In this document: positions 50,782-59,823 of the stretch, piece by piece
Layout: every line of letters starts with the position of its first letter
Numbering within the stretch: the first letter of the stretch is position 1
From: Enterocola sp045654205
GTDB lineage: Bacteria; Bacteroidota; Bacteroidia; Bacteroidales; Paludibacteraceae
Direction of reading: 5' to 3'
NCBI GenBank assembly: GCA_045654205.1
Contig: JAZOMZ010000013.1
Location: forward strand, 1-64,000
DNA length: 64,000 nt
Notes under the pieces: generated by a model
What the model was told of the DNA's origin: nothing
Seen by the model: only the letters and a program-made list of their open reading frames with translations
Databases searched by the model: none
Position numbers and translations under genes: made by a program

Positions 50782-53625
50782 ATGAAAAAATTATTACTTC
50801 TTTTAAGTTCACTGCTTATTTCGGTAGCAATTTGGGCACAGGTATATACAGTACCTACATTCGTAACATCCGAAACCAACGAAACATTCTATGTTTATTA
50901 CGACCCTGCCGAAAGCAATCCAGAGCTTGCTAACGTAGATGCATGCTATGCACACACTGGCGTAATCACTACAAAAAGTAGTGGTGATGTTGACTGGAAA
51001 CACGCACCAACATGGTTAGACAATTCTGATAAATACAAAATGACCAAAGAAGGTAATCTTTGGAAATTGGAAATTACAGATGGTCTAAAAGCATACTACA
51101 ACCTAGCAGAAGGCGAAGTAGTTACAAAACTTGCTTTCGTTTTCCGTGATGCTAAAGGTACTATAGAAGGTAAAACCTCTAGTGGTACAGACATTATCTA
51201 TCCACTTTTTGAAGCAGGCATTCCTGCTGCTACCATTATTTCACCTGTTGGAGGTGGCCTACAAACAATGGGTTCTACCATTACCATTAAAGGTGAAACT
51301 TCAGAAAAAGGTTTAGTAAGATTAACATTAAACGACGAATTAATTAAAGAAGAAGCTGATGCTAAATCTATTAGCGCAGATGTTACCTTAAATTATTCTG
51401 GTTCAGGCAAAGTTGTATTATCTCTTATCAAAGAAGGAGAAGTAATCGCATCTGACGAAATCTCATTCTACATTGCAACTCCTGTAACAGAAAAACCTGT
51501 TCCAGCAGGATATTTAGAAGGTATTAACTACCACACAGACTGTGACTCTATCACATTAGTTCTTCGTGCTCCTCATAACGAAGATGTATATATTATCGGT
51601 GATTTCAACAATTGGGATTACAATGAAAAATTCCAAATGTATCGTGCTGATATAAAAGAAGGAGAAGATTCTACTAGACTATTCTGGCGTACTATTGCCG
51701 TAGAAGACCCTACAAAAAAATATGGTTTCCAATATTTAGTAGATGGCAAAATTAAAATAAGCGACCCTTATACAGAAGTTGTTGTTGACCCATGGAATGA
51801 TGGCTATATCAACGCTAGACTTGACAAAACTCTTCCTAAACACCCAGGTAGTTCAAAAGCAGATGGTCTAATTTCTGTACTTGAAGGTCCTAAAGCAAAA
51901 GAAGTTTATGAATGGCAAGTAACTGACTTCCAAAAACCAGAAGCTAAAGACTTAGTAATCTACGAGTTATTGGTAAGAGACTTCTATTATACAAAATCTC
52001 TTCAAGCTGTTATCAACAAACTTGACTACCTAAAAACACTAGGTATCAACGCTATTGAATTAATGCCAGTTACAGAATTTGACGGCAACGAAAGCTGGGG
52101 TTACAACCCTAACCACTTCTTTGCATATGACAAAGCATACGGTACAAGAAACCTATACAAACAATTCGTTGACGAATGTCACAAACGTGGTATTGCTGTT
52201 ATTATAGACATGGTATTCAACCACGCAACTGGTGTATGCCCTATGGCAAAACTATACTGGGAAGGTAGCGCAACTGCAAAAAATAACCCATGGTTCTTCC
52301 AAGTTGCACATCACCCATTCAACGTATTCCACGATATTAACCACGGTTACGTAGGCACTCGCAACTACTTTAAACGCGTTCTACAATATTGGGTAGAAGA
52401 ATATCATGTAGACGGTTATCGTATGGACTTAACCAAAGGTTTCACTACAAAAGATTATGGTGACAATGGTCAAAAAGGCGACTGGAACAAATATGACGCT
52501 GGTCGTATCGAAATCCTAAAAGACTACTGTGATGCAGCTAAATCAATTGACCCAGACACATATTTCATTATAGAACACCTAGGTGACTATAGCGAAGAAA
52601 AAGTTTATGCCGATTACGGCATCCTTCCTTGGAGAAATATGAACAACTCATATTGCCAAGCAGCTATGGGTTATGCTTCTTCAAGTAACTTTGTTGACTC
52701 TAACAAAAAAGGTGGTATGTTTACCGATACTTGGGTAGGTTATGGTGAAAGCCACGACGAAGAACGTAACATGTACAAAGCAAAAGCTTATGGTGACGGA
52801 AATCTTCAAGACGAAGATGCACACGCAGACCGTATGGCTCGCGTTCCTGCAGTTGTTGCCTTCACAACTCTTATCCCTGGTCCTAAAATGATGTGGCAAT
52901 TCCAAGAACTTGGATATGACTACTCTATTAATACTTGCGAAAACGGTAAAATCAAAGACGAATGCCGTACATATGCAAAACCTATTCCATGGTCATTACA
53001 ATGGGACAAAGACCCAGACCGTTGGGCTGCATACGAAAAATGTGCTAAAATAATTTCTTTACGTACAAAAAACCCAGAATTATTCCGTACAGAAACATTT
53101 ACAGCAACAAACCTTTACGGTGGCAACTGGGATAAACCACGTAGAATGGATATCTCATACAAAGATTCTACAGACTCTAAGAAAGATATTGATATCATTG
53201 TTTTAGCAAACTTTAGTGCTACAGCAAACATTTCTACAAACATTGATGTTCCTTTCACAGGCACATGGATTAACTATCTAACTGGTGAAAAGATTAACAT
53301 CAAACGTACAGATAAAGTAATCACACTTAAACCAGGTGAATTATTAATTCTAATGTCTCGCGAAATAGACAATCTAGTATCTATCGACGAAACTCTAGCT
53401 GACGGAAATTCTTGCATAGTACTTCCTACTATTGCAGAAGATAATATTACTGTTATCTCAGCAGAAACACCTTCTAGCATAGAAGTAATTAACCTATCTG
53501 GAAATGTTGTTGCAAAAGAATTTAATACAGACAATATCTCTGTTGCAAACCTAAGCAAAGGTCACTATATTGTTCGTGTACTTGTAGATAACAATATTTC
53601 AACTCACAGAATCATTAAAAAATAA
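50782..53625 (+). CDS. Secreted GH13 alpha-amylase/pullulanase-like protein with T9SS sorting domain
   Basis: 947 residues with signal peptide 1-19. Residues ~20-150 form an N-terminal beta domain, ~150-240 an Ig-like domain, ~245-355 an E-set/CBM48-like domain (YIIGDFNNWDYNEKFQMYR). The GH13 barrel follows at ~385-780 with region I DMVFNHATG, the nucleophile Asp in GYRMDLTKGF (near 550), the acid Glu in FIIEHLGD (near 599) and region IV GESHDEER (near 659). The last ~75 residues are a T9SS type A signal (IEVINLSGNVVAKEF...HYIVRVLVDNN). It degrades starch-like glucans outside the cell. Next gene 5 bp on. Confidence 0.93.
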   Translation: MKKLLLLLSSLLISVAIWAQVYTVPTFVTSETNETFYVYYDPAESNPELANVDACYAHTGVITTKSSGDVDWKHAPTWLDNSDKYKMTKEGNLWKLEITDGLKAYYNLAEGEVVTKLAFVFRDAKGTIEGKTSSGTDIIYPLFEAGIPAATIISPVGGGLQTMGSTITIKGETSEKGLVRLTLNDELIKEEADAKSISADVTLNYSGSGKVVLSLIKEGEVIASDEISFYIATPVTEKPVPAGYLEGINYHTDCDSITLVLRAPHNEDVYIIGDFNNWDYNEKFQMYRADIKEGEDSTRLFWRTIAVEDPTKKYGFQYLVDGKIKISDPYTEVVVDPWNDGYINARLDKTLPKHPGSSKADGLISVLEGPKAKEVYEWQVTDFQKPEAKDLVIYELLVRDFYYTKSLQAVINKLDYLKTLGINAIELMPVTEFDGNESWGYNPNHFFAYDKAYGTRNLYKQFVDECHKRGIAVIIDMVFNHATGVCPMAKLYWEGSATAKNNPWFFQVAHHPFNVFHDINHGYVGTRNYFKRVLQYWVEEYHVDGYRMDLTKGFTTKDYGDNGQKGDWNKYDAGRIEILKDYCDAAKSIDPDTYFIIEHLGDYSEEKVYADYGILPWRNMNNSYCQAAMGYASSSNFVDSNKKGGMFTDTWVGYGESHDEERNMYKAKAYGDGNLQDEDAHADRMARVPAVVAFTTLIPGPKMMWQFQELGYDYSINTCENGKIKDECRTYAKPIPWSLQWDKDPDRWAAYEKCAKIISLRTKNPELFRTETFTATNLYGGNWDKPRRMDISYKDSTDSKKDIDIIVLANFSATANISTNIDVPFTGTWINYLTGEKINIKRTDKVITLKPGELLILMSREIDNLVSIDETLADGNSCIVLPTIAEDNITVISAETPSSIEVINLSGNVVAKEFNTDNISVANLSKGHYIVRVLVDNNISTHRIIKK

Positions 53626-53630
53626 GCAAT

Positions 53631-54461
53631 ATGAAAGCAATTAAATATATCATTGGTATAAGTTTATTACTTACAGGTTTAACATCTTGCGAAGGTCTTA
53701 ACAAAGAAAAAACTCAAGATGAGATAGAGCAAAAATGGCCAGCAACCATTACAACTGTTTCTGCAGGTGATTTTGTTTTAGTTAAAAGAGACACTACAGG
53801 TTTCACAATGGGCGATGAAAATCTAGTTACATCGTCTCCTACACATACTGTAAAATTTAGCAAATCATACTATATCTGCACAACAGAAGTAACTCAAGCA
53901 CAATGGGCTGCGATTATGCAAACCAACCCTTCTGACAATATCGACGCAGCAGAAGGTGCAAACACAGATAACTTGCCAGTTAACAATATCACTCTAGACG
54001 AAGCAAAATTATTTGTTGAAGCACTTAATATTGCAACAGGTAGAAAATTTGCTATCCCTACAGAAGCTCAATGGGAATGGGCCGCAATAGGTGGAACACT
54101 TTCTAATAATTATTCATTCAGCGGTAGTGACAACATAAGCGAAGTTGCTTCTATCAGTGGTGAACTTAATGAAGTAGCTAAATTTAAAGCTAACGAATTA
54201 GGTATTTATGACATGACTGGTAACGTAGAAGAATGGACAGCTGACAAATACGGCAATTATTCAGCTTCTACAGCAACAGACCCTACTGGTGCAAAAACAG
54301 GAACATTCTATGTATCTCGCGGTGGTCACTATGAATATGGTTCTGATGCAGAACTACTTAACGTAAAATCTCGTAACAAAATTAAAGGTATTGAAAAATC
54401 ATACGTTAGAGGTTTACGTCTAATACTAGAAGAACCACTTGACACAGAATTAGTAAAATAA
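53631..54461 (+). CDS. SUMF1/formylglycine-generating-enzyme-like domain lipoprotein
   Basis: 276 residues. Lipobox LLLTGLTSC with Cys20. The mature protein is a SUMF1 fold (about 45-268) with FTMGDENLVTSSPTHTVKFSKSYYI, TEVTQAQWAAIMQTNPS, FAIPTEAQWEWAA and YDMTGNVEEWTADKYG...GGHY. It lacks the Cys pair needed for formylglycine formation, so it is a binding or structural member like many Bacteroidetes surface lipoproteins. Cotranscribed with the amylase (5 bp) and perhaps glucan-related. Confidence 0.88.
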   Translation: MKAIKYIIGISLLLTGLTSCEGLNKEKTQDEIEQKWPATITTVSAGDFVLVKRDTTGFTMGDENLVTSSPTHTVKFSKSYYICTTEVTQAQWAAIMQTNPSDNIDAAEGANTDNLPVNNITLDEAKLFVEALNIATGRKFAIPTEAQWEWAAIGGTLSNNYSFSGSDNISEVASISGELNEVAKFKANELGIYDMTGNVEEWTADKYGNYSASTATDPTGAKTGTFYVSRGGHYEYGSDAELLNVKSRNKIKGIEKSYVRGLRLILEEPLDTELVK

Positions 54462-54480
54462 TACTTCTAATAACAATAAA

Positions 54481-54510
54481 ATGGCGGCCAATTGGTCGCC
54501 ATTTTTTATA
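54481..54510. terminator. Bidirectional terminator
   Basis: ATGGCGGCC, loop AATT, GGTCGCCAT with one mismatch. A T-run follows on the plus strand (TTTTTTATA) and TTTTATTG on the minus strand. It serves both the SUMF1 gene and the convergent radical SAM gene. Confidence 0.8.
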
Positions 54511-55456
54511 TACAATTATTACAAATATCTACCGATGTCCTTTTTCTCAATATTGTTTGTCTGAATTTTCTTGCTTTCTCACCCAACCAAACATCTCTTA
54601 ACGAAGAATTATTTAGATTCCCAAAACTATATTTTGCCGATTTATCAAAACAACAAGCAGGCACATTTCCATCCACATCTATGACTATAGTAGAAAACAA
54701 TCTCCAACACTTATTTTTAAGTTTCCCTTTAGGCACTAATGCACCAGAAGCATCTCTTTTATATCTTAAATTCTTAGGACTTTCGGGCACCAAATATTCA
54801 TCATAAAACTGAGCTTTCTTAAACACCAATCTCTTCACACCCAAGTCTTTACAAAGTTCTTTTATCTCATCAATTTCCTTTTCTGTAGTACTTAGTAGCA
54901 AACACTGCACTTCTAGCGGTAGATTATATTTTACAGCTAAAGAAATTCCATTTACCACCCTATCAAAATCACCACCCACTCTATACTGCTGATATGAATC
55001 CTGAGTAGCACCATCAAGGCATATAATTAGTCTTCCTATTCCACTTTCAGAAAGCCTCTTAACAACATCTTCTGTAAGAGCATTCCCATTTGTAGAAACA
55101 CAAGTAAACACTCCCCTATCTGATGCATATTTTATCATTTCAGGAAGGTCTTTGTTCAAAAAAGGTTCTCCCTGAAAATACAAATTTAGGTACATCAACT
55201 CAGGCAAGAGCGCATCAATATACCCTTGAAAATCACTAATAGTAAGTCTTTTATCTTTCTTCTCAATTAATTTCCTGCCAGTAGGACAATGTGGACAAGA
55301 CAAATTACAATAGTTCGCTGGTTCTATAGACGCAGATATTGGTTTAGCATTCAAATAAACATCATTTGTCAGATTTGAACACCAATAACTCACTTTTGCT
55401 GCAATATAGTTTGCTATACGTGAATATGTTATATTCTTTAATAATTTCTCGTACAC
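54506..55456 (-). CDS. Radical SAM/SPASM-domain protein
   Basis: 316 residues. The radical SAM cluster motif CNLSCPHC (C-x3-C-x2-C) is at residues 52-59, followed by FQGEPFLNKDLPEMI and STNGNALT. The C-terminal SPASM part has CWRLFSTIVIDVDGNVPACC and, at the very end, DICNNCI, giving auxiliary Fe-S cysteines. Such proteins modify peptides, sugars or glycolipids; no precursor peptide or glycosyltransferase sits next to it, so the substrate is unknown. It is monocistronic. Confidence 0.88.
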   Translation of the reverse strand: MYEKLLKNITYSRIANYIAAKVSYWCSNLTNDVYLNAKPISASIEPANYCNLSCPHCPTGRKLIEKKDKRLTISDFQGYIDALLPELMYLNLYFQGEPFLNKDLPEMIKYASDRGVFTCVSTNGNALTEDVVKRLSESGIGRLIICLDGATQDSYQQYRVGGDFDRVVNGISLAVKYNLPLEVQCLLLSTTEKEIDEIKELCKDLGVKRLVFKKAQFYDEYLVPESPKNLRYKRDASGALVPKGKLKNKCWRLFSTIVIDVDGNVPACCFDKSAKYSFGNLNNSSLRDVWLGEKARKFRQTILRKRTSVDICNNCI

Positions 55457-55585
55457 GTGGCAAAGTTCTATATTAAATTTTTGACTTTTAATTTATAAAT
55501 GTTAAAAATAATTAAAAATGCAACTATAAAAAAATCATTTTTTCAAAAAATACAAATTCTGTTTTTTTCTTTTACTCATAATAAT

Positions 55586-55593
55586 TATCTTTG
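55586..55593 (+). promoter_or_regulatory. -7 box of the OmpA/TPR lipoprotein gene
   Basis: TATCTTTG, 45 bp before the ATG at 55639. Confidence 0.4.
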
Positions 55594-55638
55594 TACGTTA
55601 ATTTACATATAGAATATTATTAACTAACTTTTGATAAA

Positions 55639-57300
55639 ATGAAAAATTTATTCCGTTTAAGCATTGGTATGCTTGTTGCCTTAGCTTTTGCATCTTGCCA
55701 AAACCTAGGCGAACTTACTCCAGATTATTTCACTGTAAACCCTAATCCACTTGAAGTTAAAGGTGGTAAAGTAGAAGGTACTATCACCGCTACATTCCCA
55801 GAAAAATACTTCGCAGAAAAAGGTGTAGTAGAAGTAACTCCAGTTCTTCAATACGAAGGTGGTGAAGCTCTTTCAGAATCTAAAACCTACCAAGGTACTA
55901 AAGTAGAAGGTAACAACGAAGTTGTACAATACAAAGCTGGTGGTACAGTATCTCAAAACTTCTCATTTGACTACGTTCCAGCTATGCGTAACTCAAAATT
56001 AATCTTACGCTTCAAAGCTACTTTAAAAGACAAAGAAGTTCAAATCCCAGAAGTTGAAATCGCAGTTGGTTGTATCGCTACTGAAACTTTAGCTGACGCT
56101 TCAGAAATTGCTCCTGCATTTGCAAAAGACAATTTCCAACGTGAAACATTTGAAGTTACAGAAGCTGACATCATGTTCCAAATCCAACAATCTAACGTTA
56201 AAGCTAACGACGAAGTTAAAAATCTTAACGCTGTAGCTAAAGCAACTCTTAAAGATAGCTTACGCAACGTAGAAAGCTTAACATTAGTTTCTTCTGCATC
56301 TCCTGATGGTGGTGTTAAATTAAACGACAAATTAGCTGCTGCTCGTGAAAAGAACACAGTTAAATATATGAAAAAAAGAAACCTAGCAGCTATCGATGCT
56401 AAATATATCGCTCAAGACTGGGAAGGTTTCCAAGCATTAGTTAACGCTTCTGACATCCAAGACAAAGAACTTATCCTACGTGTTTTAGGTCAATATCAAG
56501 ACCCAGAACAACGTGAAGCTGAAATCAAAAACCTTTCTGCTGCTTACAAAGAATTAGCAAACGATATTCTTCCAAAACTACGTCGTTCTCACCTTACTTT
56601 AACTATTAAAGTTACAGGTAAAACTGACGAAGAAATCATCGCTCTAGCTAAATCAAACCCAGACACTCTTAACGTAGAAGAACTTATGTTCGCTGCTACT
56701 ATCGCAGAAACAGAAGAAGATGCAGCTCAATTCATCGCTGCTGCTGCTGAAATCTACGCTGCAGACTGGAGAACAGTTAATAACTTAGGTGCTCAAGAAC
56801 TTGCTGGTGACAACTACGCTAACGCAACAGCTAACCTAGACAAAGCAGCTGCTGCATCAGAAGGCGAACAAGCAGAAATCAACTTCAACAACGCACTTAT
56901 CTCAATGATCAACAGCGACTACGCTAAAGCAGAAGAATTACTTGGTAAATCTGCAGGTGTTGCTCAACTAGGCGAAGCTCAAGGTGTATTAAGCATCACA
57001 AAAGGTGACTATGCTCAAGCTGTAAGCGAATTTGCTAACTCAACATCAAACAATGCTGCTCTAGCACAACTATTAAGCGGTAACACAGACAAAGCTGCTT
57101 CTATCATTGAAAACATCGCTAACAAAAACGCTAAATCATACTACATCGCTGCTATCTGCGCTGCTCGCGCTGGAGACGCTGCTGGTGTAACTGCAAACTT
57201 AGCAAAAGTTAAAGAACTTGACGAAGAAATGGCTAAATCTGCTCTAACAGACTTAGAATTCGCTAAATTCTTAGCTGCTGAAGTTGTATCAGCTGAATAA
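55639..57300 (+). CDS. Lipoprotein with OmpA-like and TPR-like regions
   Basis: 553 residues. Lipobox VALAFASC with Cys20. Residues ~30-150 form a beta domain (YFTVNPNPLEVKGGKVEGTITATFP); residues ~170-330 resemble an OmpA-like peptidoglycan-binding fold (NVESLTLVSSASPDGGVKLNDKLAAAREKNTVKYM). Residues ~340-550 are helical TPR-like repeats rich in Ala and Glu. Codons are unusually uniform (GCT, GAA, AAA, CTT), as in the abundant pckA, pointing to high expression. Probably an abundant periplasmic or surface lipoprotein. Confidence 0.82.
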   Translation: MKNLFRLSIGMLVALAFASCQNLGELTPDYFTVNPNPLEVKGGKVEGTITATFPEKYFAEKGVVEVTPVLQYEGGEALSESKTYQGTKVEGNNEVVQYKAGGTVSQNFSFDYVPAMRNSKLILRFKATLKDKEVQIPEVEIAVGCIATETLADASEIAPAFAKDNFQRETFEVTEADIMFQIQQSNVKANDEVKNLNAVAKATLKDSLRNVESLTLVSSASPDGGVKLNDKLAAAREKNTVKYMKKRNLAAIDAKYIAQDWEGFQALVNASDIQDKELILRVLGQYQDPEQREAEIKNLSAAYKELANDILPKLRRSHLTLTIKVTGKTDEEIIALAKSNPDTLNVEELMFAATIAETEEDAAQFIAAAAEIYAADWRTVNNLGAQELAGDNYANATANLDKAAAASEGEQAEINFNNALISMINSDYAKAEELLGKSAGVAQLGEAQGVLSITKGDYAQAVSEFANSTSNNAALAQLLSGNTDKAASIIENIANKNAKSYYIAAICAARAGDAAGVTANLAKVKELDEEMAKSALTDLEFAKFLAAEVVSAE

Positions 57301-57320
57301 TAAATTTCTTCAAGATATAA

Positions 57321-57349
57321 GAGGTTGACAAAAGTCAACCTCTTTTTTT
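57321..57349 (+). terminator. Terminator after the OmpA/TPR lipoprotein gene
   Basis: GAGGTTGAC, loop AAAA, GTCAACCTC, seven T's (57343-57349). Confidence 0.9.
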
Positions 57350-57382
57350 GTATATACTCCTTTAGATTTCTGTTTTTTATAT

Positions 57383-57390
57383 TATCTTTG
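57383..57390 (+). promoter_or_regulatory. -7 box of the DUF6242-like gene
   Basis: TATCTTTG, 18 bp before the ATG at 57409. Confidence 0.4.
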
Positions 57391-57408
57391 TGCAATATTA
57401 TAAAAGAC

Positions 57409-58686
57409 ATGAAAAAAATATTATTATTCCTACCTATATTATTCTTATTGAGTATTGTATCTTGTGTAAACGACAAGACATCAACAACCTATTCAACAAA
57501 CCCACACATTGAGGAATTCTACTTCAATGAGCATACAAAAATTGCAGGCATAGAGAATGTAAAATTCACTATAGACACTGTGGCATGCATTATTTACAAC
57601 GAAGACTCTATTTCGTATGATTGCGATCTAAGTAGAGTTCTACCAGTACCTGTATCATATGAATCATTAAATTCGATAAAAGTTAACGGAGAAAAATGGA
57701 ACTACAAAGACACACTTGATATGACTAGCCCTATTACAATTAGTACCATATCAGGTAACAAAAAACGTAGTGCAGAATACACCGTTACCGTAAACCAACA
57801 CAAAATAGAACCAGACTCTATTATTTGGGTAAAATCTCTTATCAAAGAATCTAGCATAAGTAACATAAACTCAAATTCTTACAATAACAAAGTTTATATT
57901 TTCTTCTCAAACAATAGTGGAGAATCTAAAATTTATGCATCTGACAATGGCATAGATTTTAGTTTAAAACTTTCCGTGGCAGACCTAAATCTAAACTTCT
58001 ACAAATCTATTATTCATAACGAAAAATGTTTTGTTGCAAGCAATGATAATGCATCATTATTTTATTTAGATTTATCTGATATAAACTCAGGTTTTAAACA
58101 AATAACACTACCAGAAAATGCAGAAATAGTTGATTTATGGGGAGTATTAAACGGAAAACTTTTTGCAACATTATCAACTGATTCTCCTATCTACATGAGT
58201 TTCAACGGTACAGAGTGGGTAGAAGAAAACTGCAACATGCTAAATGAACTTACCGCATTAGGCAGCGCAAAAATCAACAATGATAACACATTATACATTA
58301 TATCAGGAAGTTTAGATGGCAAATTGACCAATAATGTATTAGCTACACAAGATGGCAACTATTGGATTAACACAATAAATCAATCTGACACTCTACTATA
58401 CCAACCTGTTAAAAATGCTTGTGTTGTAGATTATTATGATTATTTCTACATATGTGGTGGCATAACCAAAAACAATTCAATAGCTACAAGTTATTATAGT
58501 AGAAATGATGGTTACAGTTGGCTTCCTCTAAAATCATACCAACGCCCAGCCAACGGATTTACTCCAAAAGAAAATATTTCTTCATGTACATTAGATGATT
58601 ATATCTATATTTTTAACTGCAGTAACACTTCTAATATTGAGGTCTGGAAGGGAAAAATCAACAGAGTTGACTTTATAAAGAAATAA
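57409..58686 (+). CDS. DUF6242-like lipoprotein (beta-propeller)
   Basis: 425 residues from the ATG at 57409; the longer in-frame start at 57325 lies inside the preceding terminator. Signal with lipobox LFLLSIVSC (Cys19). An N-terminal beta domain (about 30-140, HIEEFYFNEHTKIAGIENVKFTIDT) is followed by a Kelch-like propeller (about 150-425) with repeated strands such as VYIFFSNNSGESKIYASDNGIDF. This matches the DUF6242 pattern in Bacteroidales, whose function is unknown. The coaD gene follows immediately with no gap. Confidence 0.82.
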   Translation: MKKILLFLPILFLLSIVSCVNDKTSTTYSTNPHIEEFYFNEHTKIAGIENVKFTIDTVACIIYNEDSISYDCDLSRVLPVPVSYESLNSIKVNGEKWNYKDTLDMTSPITISTISGNKKRSAEYTVTVNQHKIEPDSIIWVKSLIKESSISNINSNSYNNKVYIFFSNNSGESKIYASDNGIDFSLKLSVADLNLNFYKSIIHNEKCFVASNDNASLFYLDLSDINSGFKQITLPENAEIVDLWGVLNGKLFATLSTDSPIYMSFNGTEWVEENCNMLNELTALGSAKINNDNTLYIISGSLDGKLTNNVLATQDGNYWINTINQSDTLLYQPVKNACVVDYYDYFYICGGITKNNSIATSYYSRNDGYSWLPLKSYQRPANGFTPKENISSCTLDDYIYIFNCSNTSNIEVWKGKINRVDFIKK

Positions 58687-59124
58687 ATGGAACGCATAGC
58701 ACTTTTTCCAGGAAGTTTCAATCCATTCACCATTGGCCATGCCAATATAGTTTCTCGAGCATTAAATTTGTTCGACAAAGTAATAATTGGTATTGGAGTT
58801 AATAGCGAAAAGCCTCAAGAAAATATTTCTAAAAACTTAAAAGAGATAGAAACTAGATATGCAAACGAGCCTAGGGTAAAAGTAATTACCTACTCTACCC
58901 TCACTGCAGATGTAGTAGAAAAAGAAAATGCCACGTGTATTATACGCGGCATTAGAAATAATGTAGATTTAAACTACGAGAGCGAAATAGCTCAAGTAAA
59001 CTACACTTTATTTAAAGTGGAAACTGTTTTCCTTCTTGCATCACCTCAGCTTAAAGAAATCTCTTCTTCAATAGTTCGCGAACTCCAAAAATTCGGAAAA
59101 AATATAACAGACTTACTACCGTAA
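58687..59124 (+). CDS. coaD: Pantetheine-phosphate adenylyltransferase
   Basis: 145 residues. Adenylylates 4'-phosphopantetheine to dephospho-CoA. The nucleotidyltransferase motif FPGSFNPFTIGHANIVSRAL is at residues 7-26 (TxGH-type His18), with IRGIRNNVDLNYESEIAQ near 90-107 and ISSSIVREL at the end. Slightly shorter than the 155-160 average. Translated from the same message as the DUF6242-like gene. Confidence 0.95.
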   Translation: MERIALFPGSFNPFTIGHANIVSRALNLFDKVIIGIGVNSEKPQENISKNLKEIETRYANEPRVKVITYSTLTADVVEKENATCIIRGIRNNVDLNYESEIAQVNYTLFKVETVFLLASPQLKEISSSIVRELQKFGKNITDLLP

Positions 59125-59145
59125 GTCTGTTTGTTATATGCGCAT

Positions 59146-59340
59146 CTTATAATTCATTTTAAATGAGCGAATTTTAGGCGTCACGAAGTCCGAGCAACCG
59201 GAGTTTACAGTAAATTCTGCGATTTAGTGAGAGCAGAGTTAAGTTTACTTAAACTATGCCGAGCGTGAGCAGAATCGCCGCTAGGCAATGAGGATTGTGA
59301 GGACGAGTGCAACGAGAAAGTCGCCATTTAAAATAATTAT
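59146..59340. repeat. Palindromic dispersed element R1, copy 2, with nested R2
   Basis: Ends TATAATTCATTTTAAATG and CATTTAAAATAATTATA are inverted repeats. Core TTTTAGGCGTCACGAAGTC, AACCGGAGTTTACA, AATGAGGATTGTGAGG, ACGAGTGCAACGA matches copy 1 at 4763-4887. About 70 bp containing an inverted R2 copy (59226-59266) interrupt the core after GTTTACAGTAAA, so R2 seems to have inserted into R1. It lies between the convergent coaD and rpiB genes. Confidence 0.65.
59226..59266 (-). repeat. Dispersed element R2, copy 3 (inverted, nested in R1)
   Basis: Minus-strand reading: ACGCTCGGCATAGTTTAAGT, then AAACTTAACTCTGCTCTCACT. Same outer blocks as the copies flanking tsaB, with diverged hairpin arms. 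Confidence 0.55.
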
Positions 59341-59789
59341 AATCCTGCAGAGATTTTACTTACACGCGCAAGATGTCTTCCCCCTTCAAAATCTGTGCTC
59401 AAGAAAGCTTCAACAATAAGTTCTGCTGTAGCTTGAGAGATAAAACGAGCAGGAATTGATACTATATTTGCATCGTTGTGTTGACGAGCAAGTTTTGCAA
59501 GTTCTACTTGCCAGCAAAGAGCAGCACGCACGTTTCTATATTTGTTTGCTACCATGCTCACACCGTTGCCAGAGCCACAGATGATGATTCCAAAATCAAA
59601 TTTACCTTCGTTTACTTCTTTTGCTAGAGGGTGAATCATATCTGGATAATCCACACTTTCTTCTGAATGAGTACCAAAATCTACTAGTTCAAATAATTGT
59701 TTACCGAAAATAGACTTTAATTCTTCTTTTAGGGTATAACCAGCATGGTCACATGCTATACCTACGCGTAATGTATCTAATGGTTTCAT
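59337..59789 (-). CDS. rpiB: Ribose 5-phosphate isomerase B
   Basis: 150 residues. Interconverts ribulose and ribose 5-phosphate in the pentose phosphate pathway. The motif IACDHAGYTLKEEL (9-22), the DFGTHSEESVDYPD segment and the active-site Cys loop IIICGSGNGVSMVANKYRNVRAALC are present. The last residues (VSKISAGL) end at the R1 repeat boundary. Confidence 0.95.
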   Translation of the reverse strand: MKPLDTLRVGIACDHAGYTLKEELKSIFGKQLFELVDFGTHSEESVDYPDMIHPLAKEVNEGKFDFGIIICGSGNGVSMVANKYRNVRAALCWQVELAKLARQHNDANIVSIPARFISQATAELIVEAFLSTDFEGGRHLARVSKISAGL

Positions 59790-59823
59790 ATTTAATTAAA
59801 TTATTGTGCAAAGTTAATGATTT

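Noticed and set aside
53631..54461. SUMF1 lipoprotein as a third DGR target
   Set aside because: Its C-terminus has the same AT-rich composition as the rest of the gene and shows no similarity to the FISUMP variable tails.
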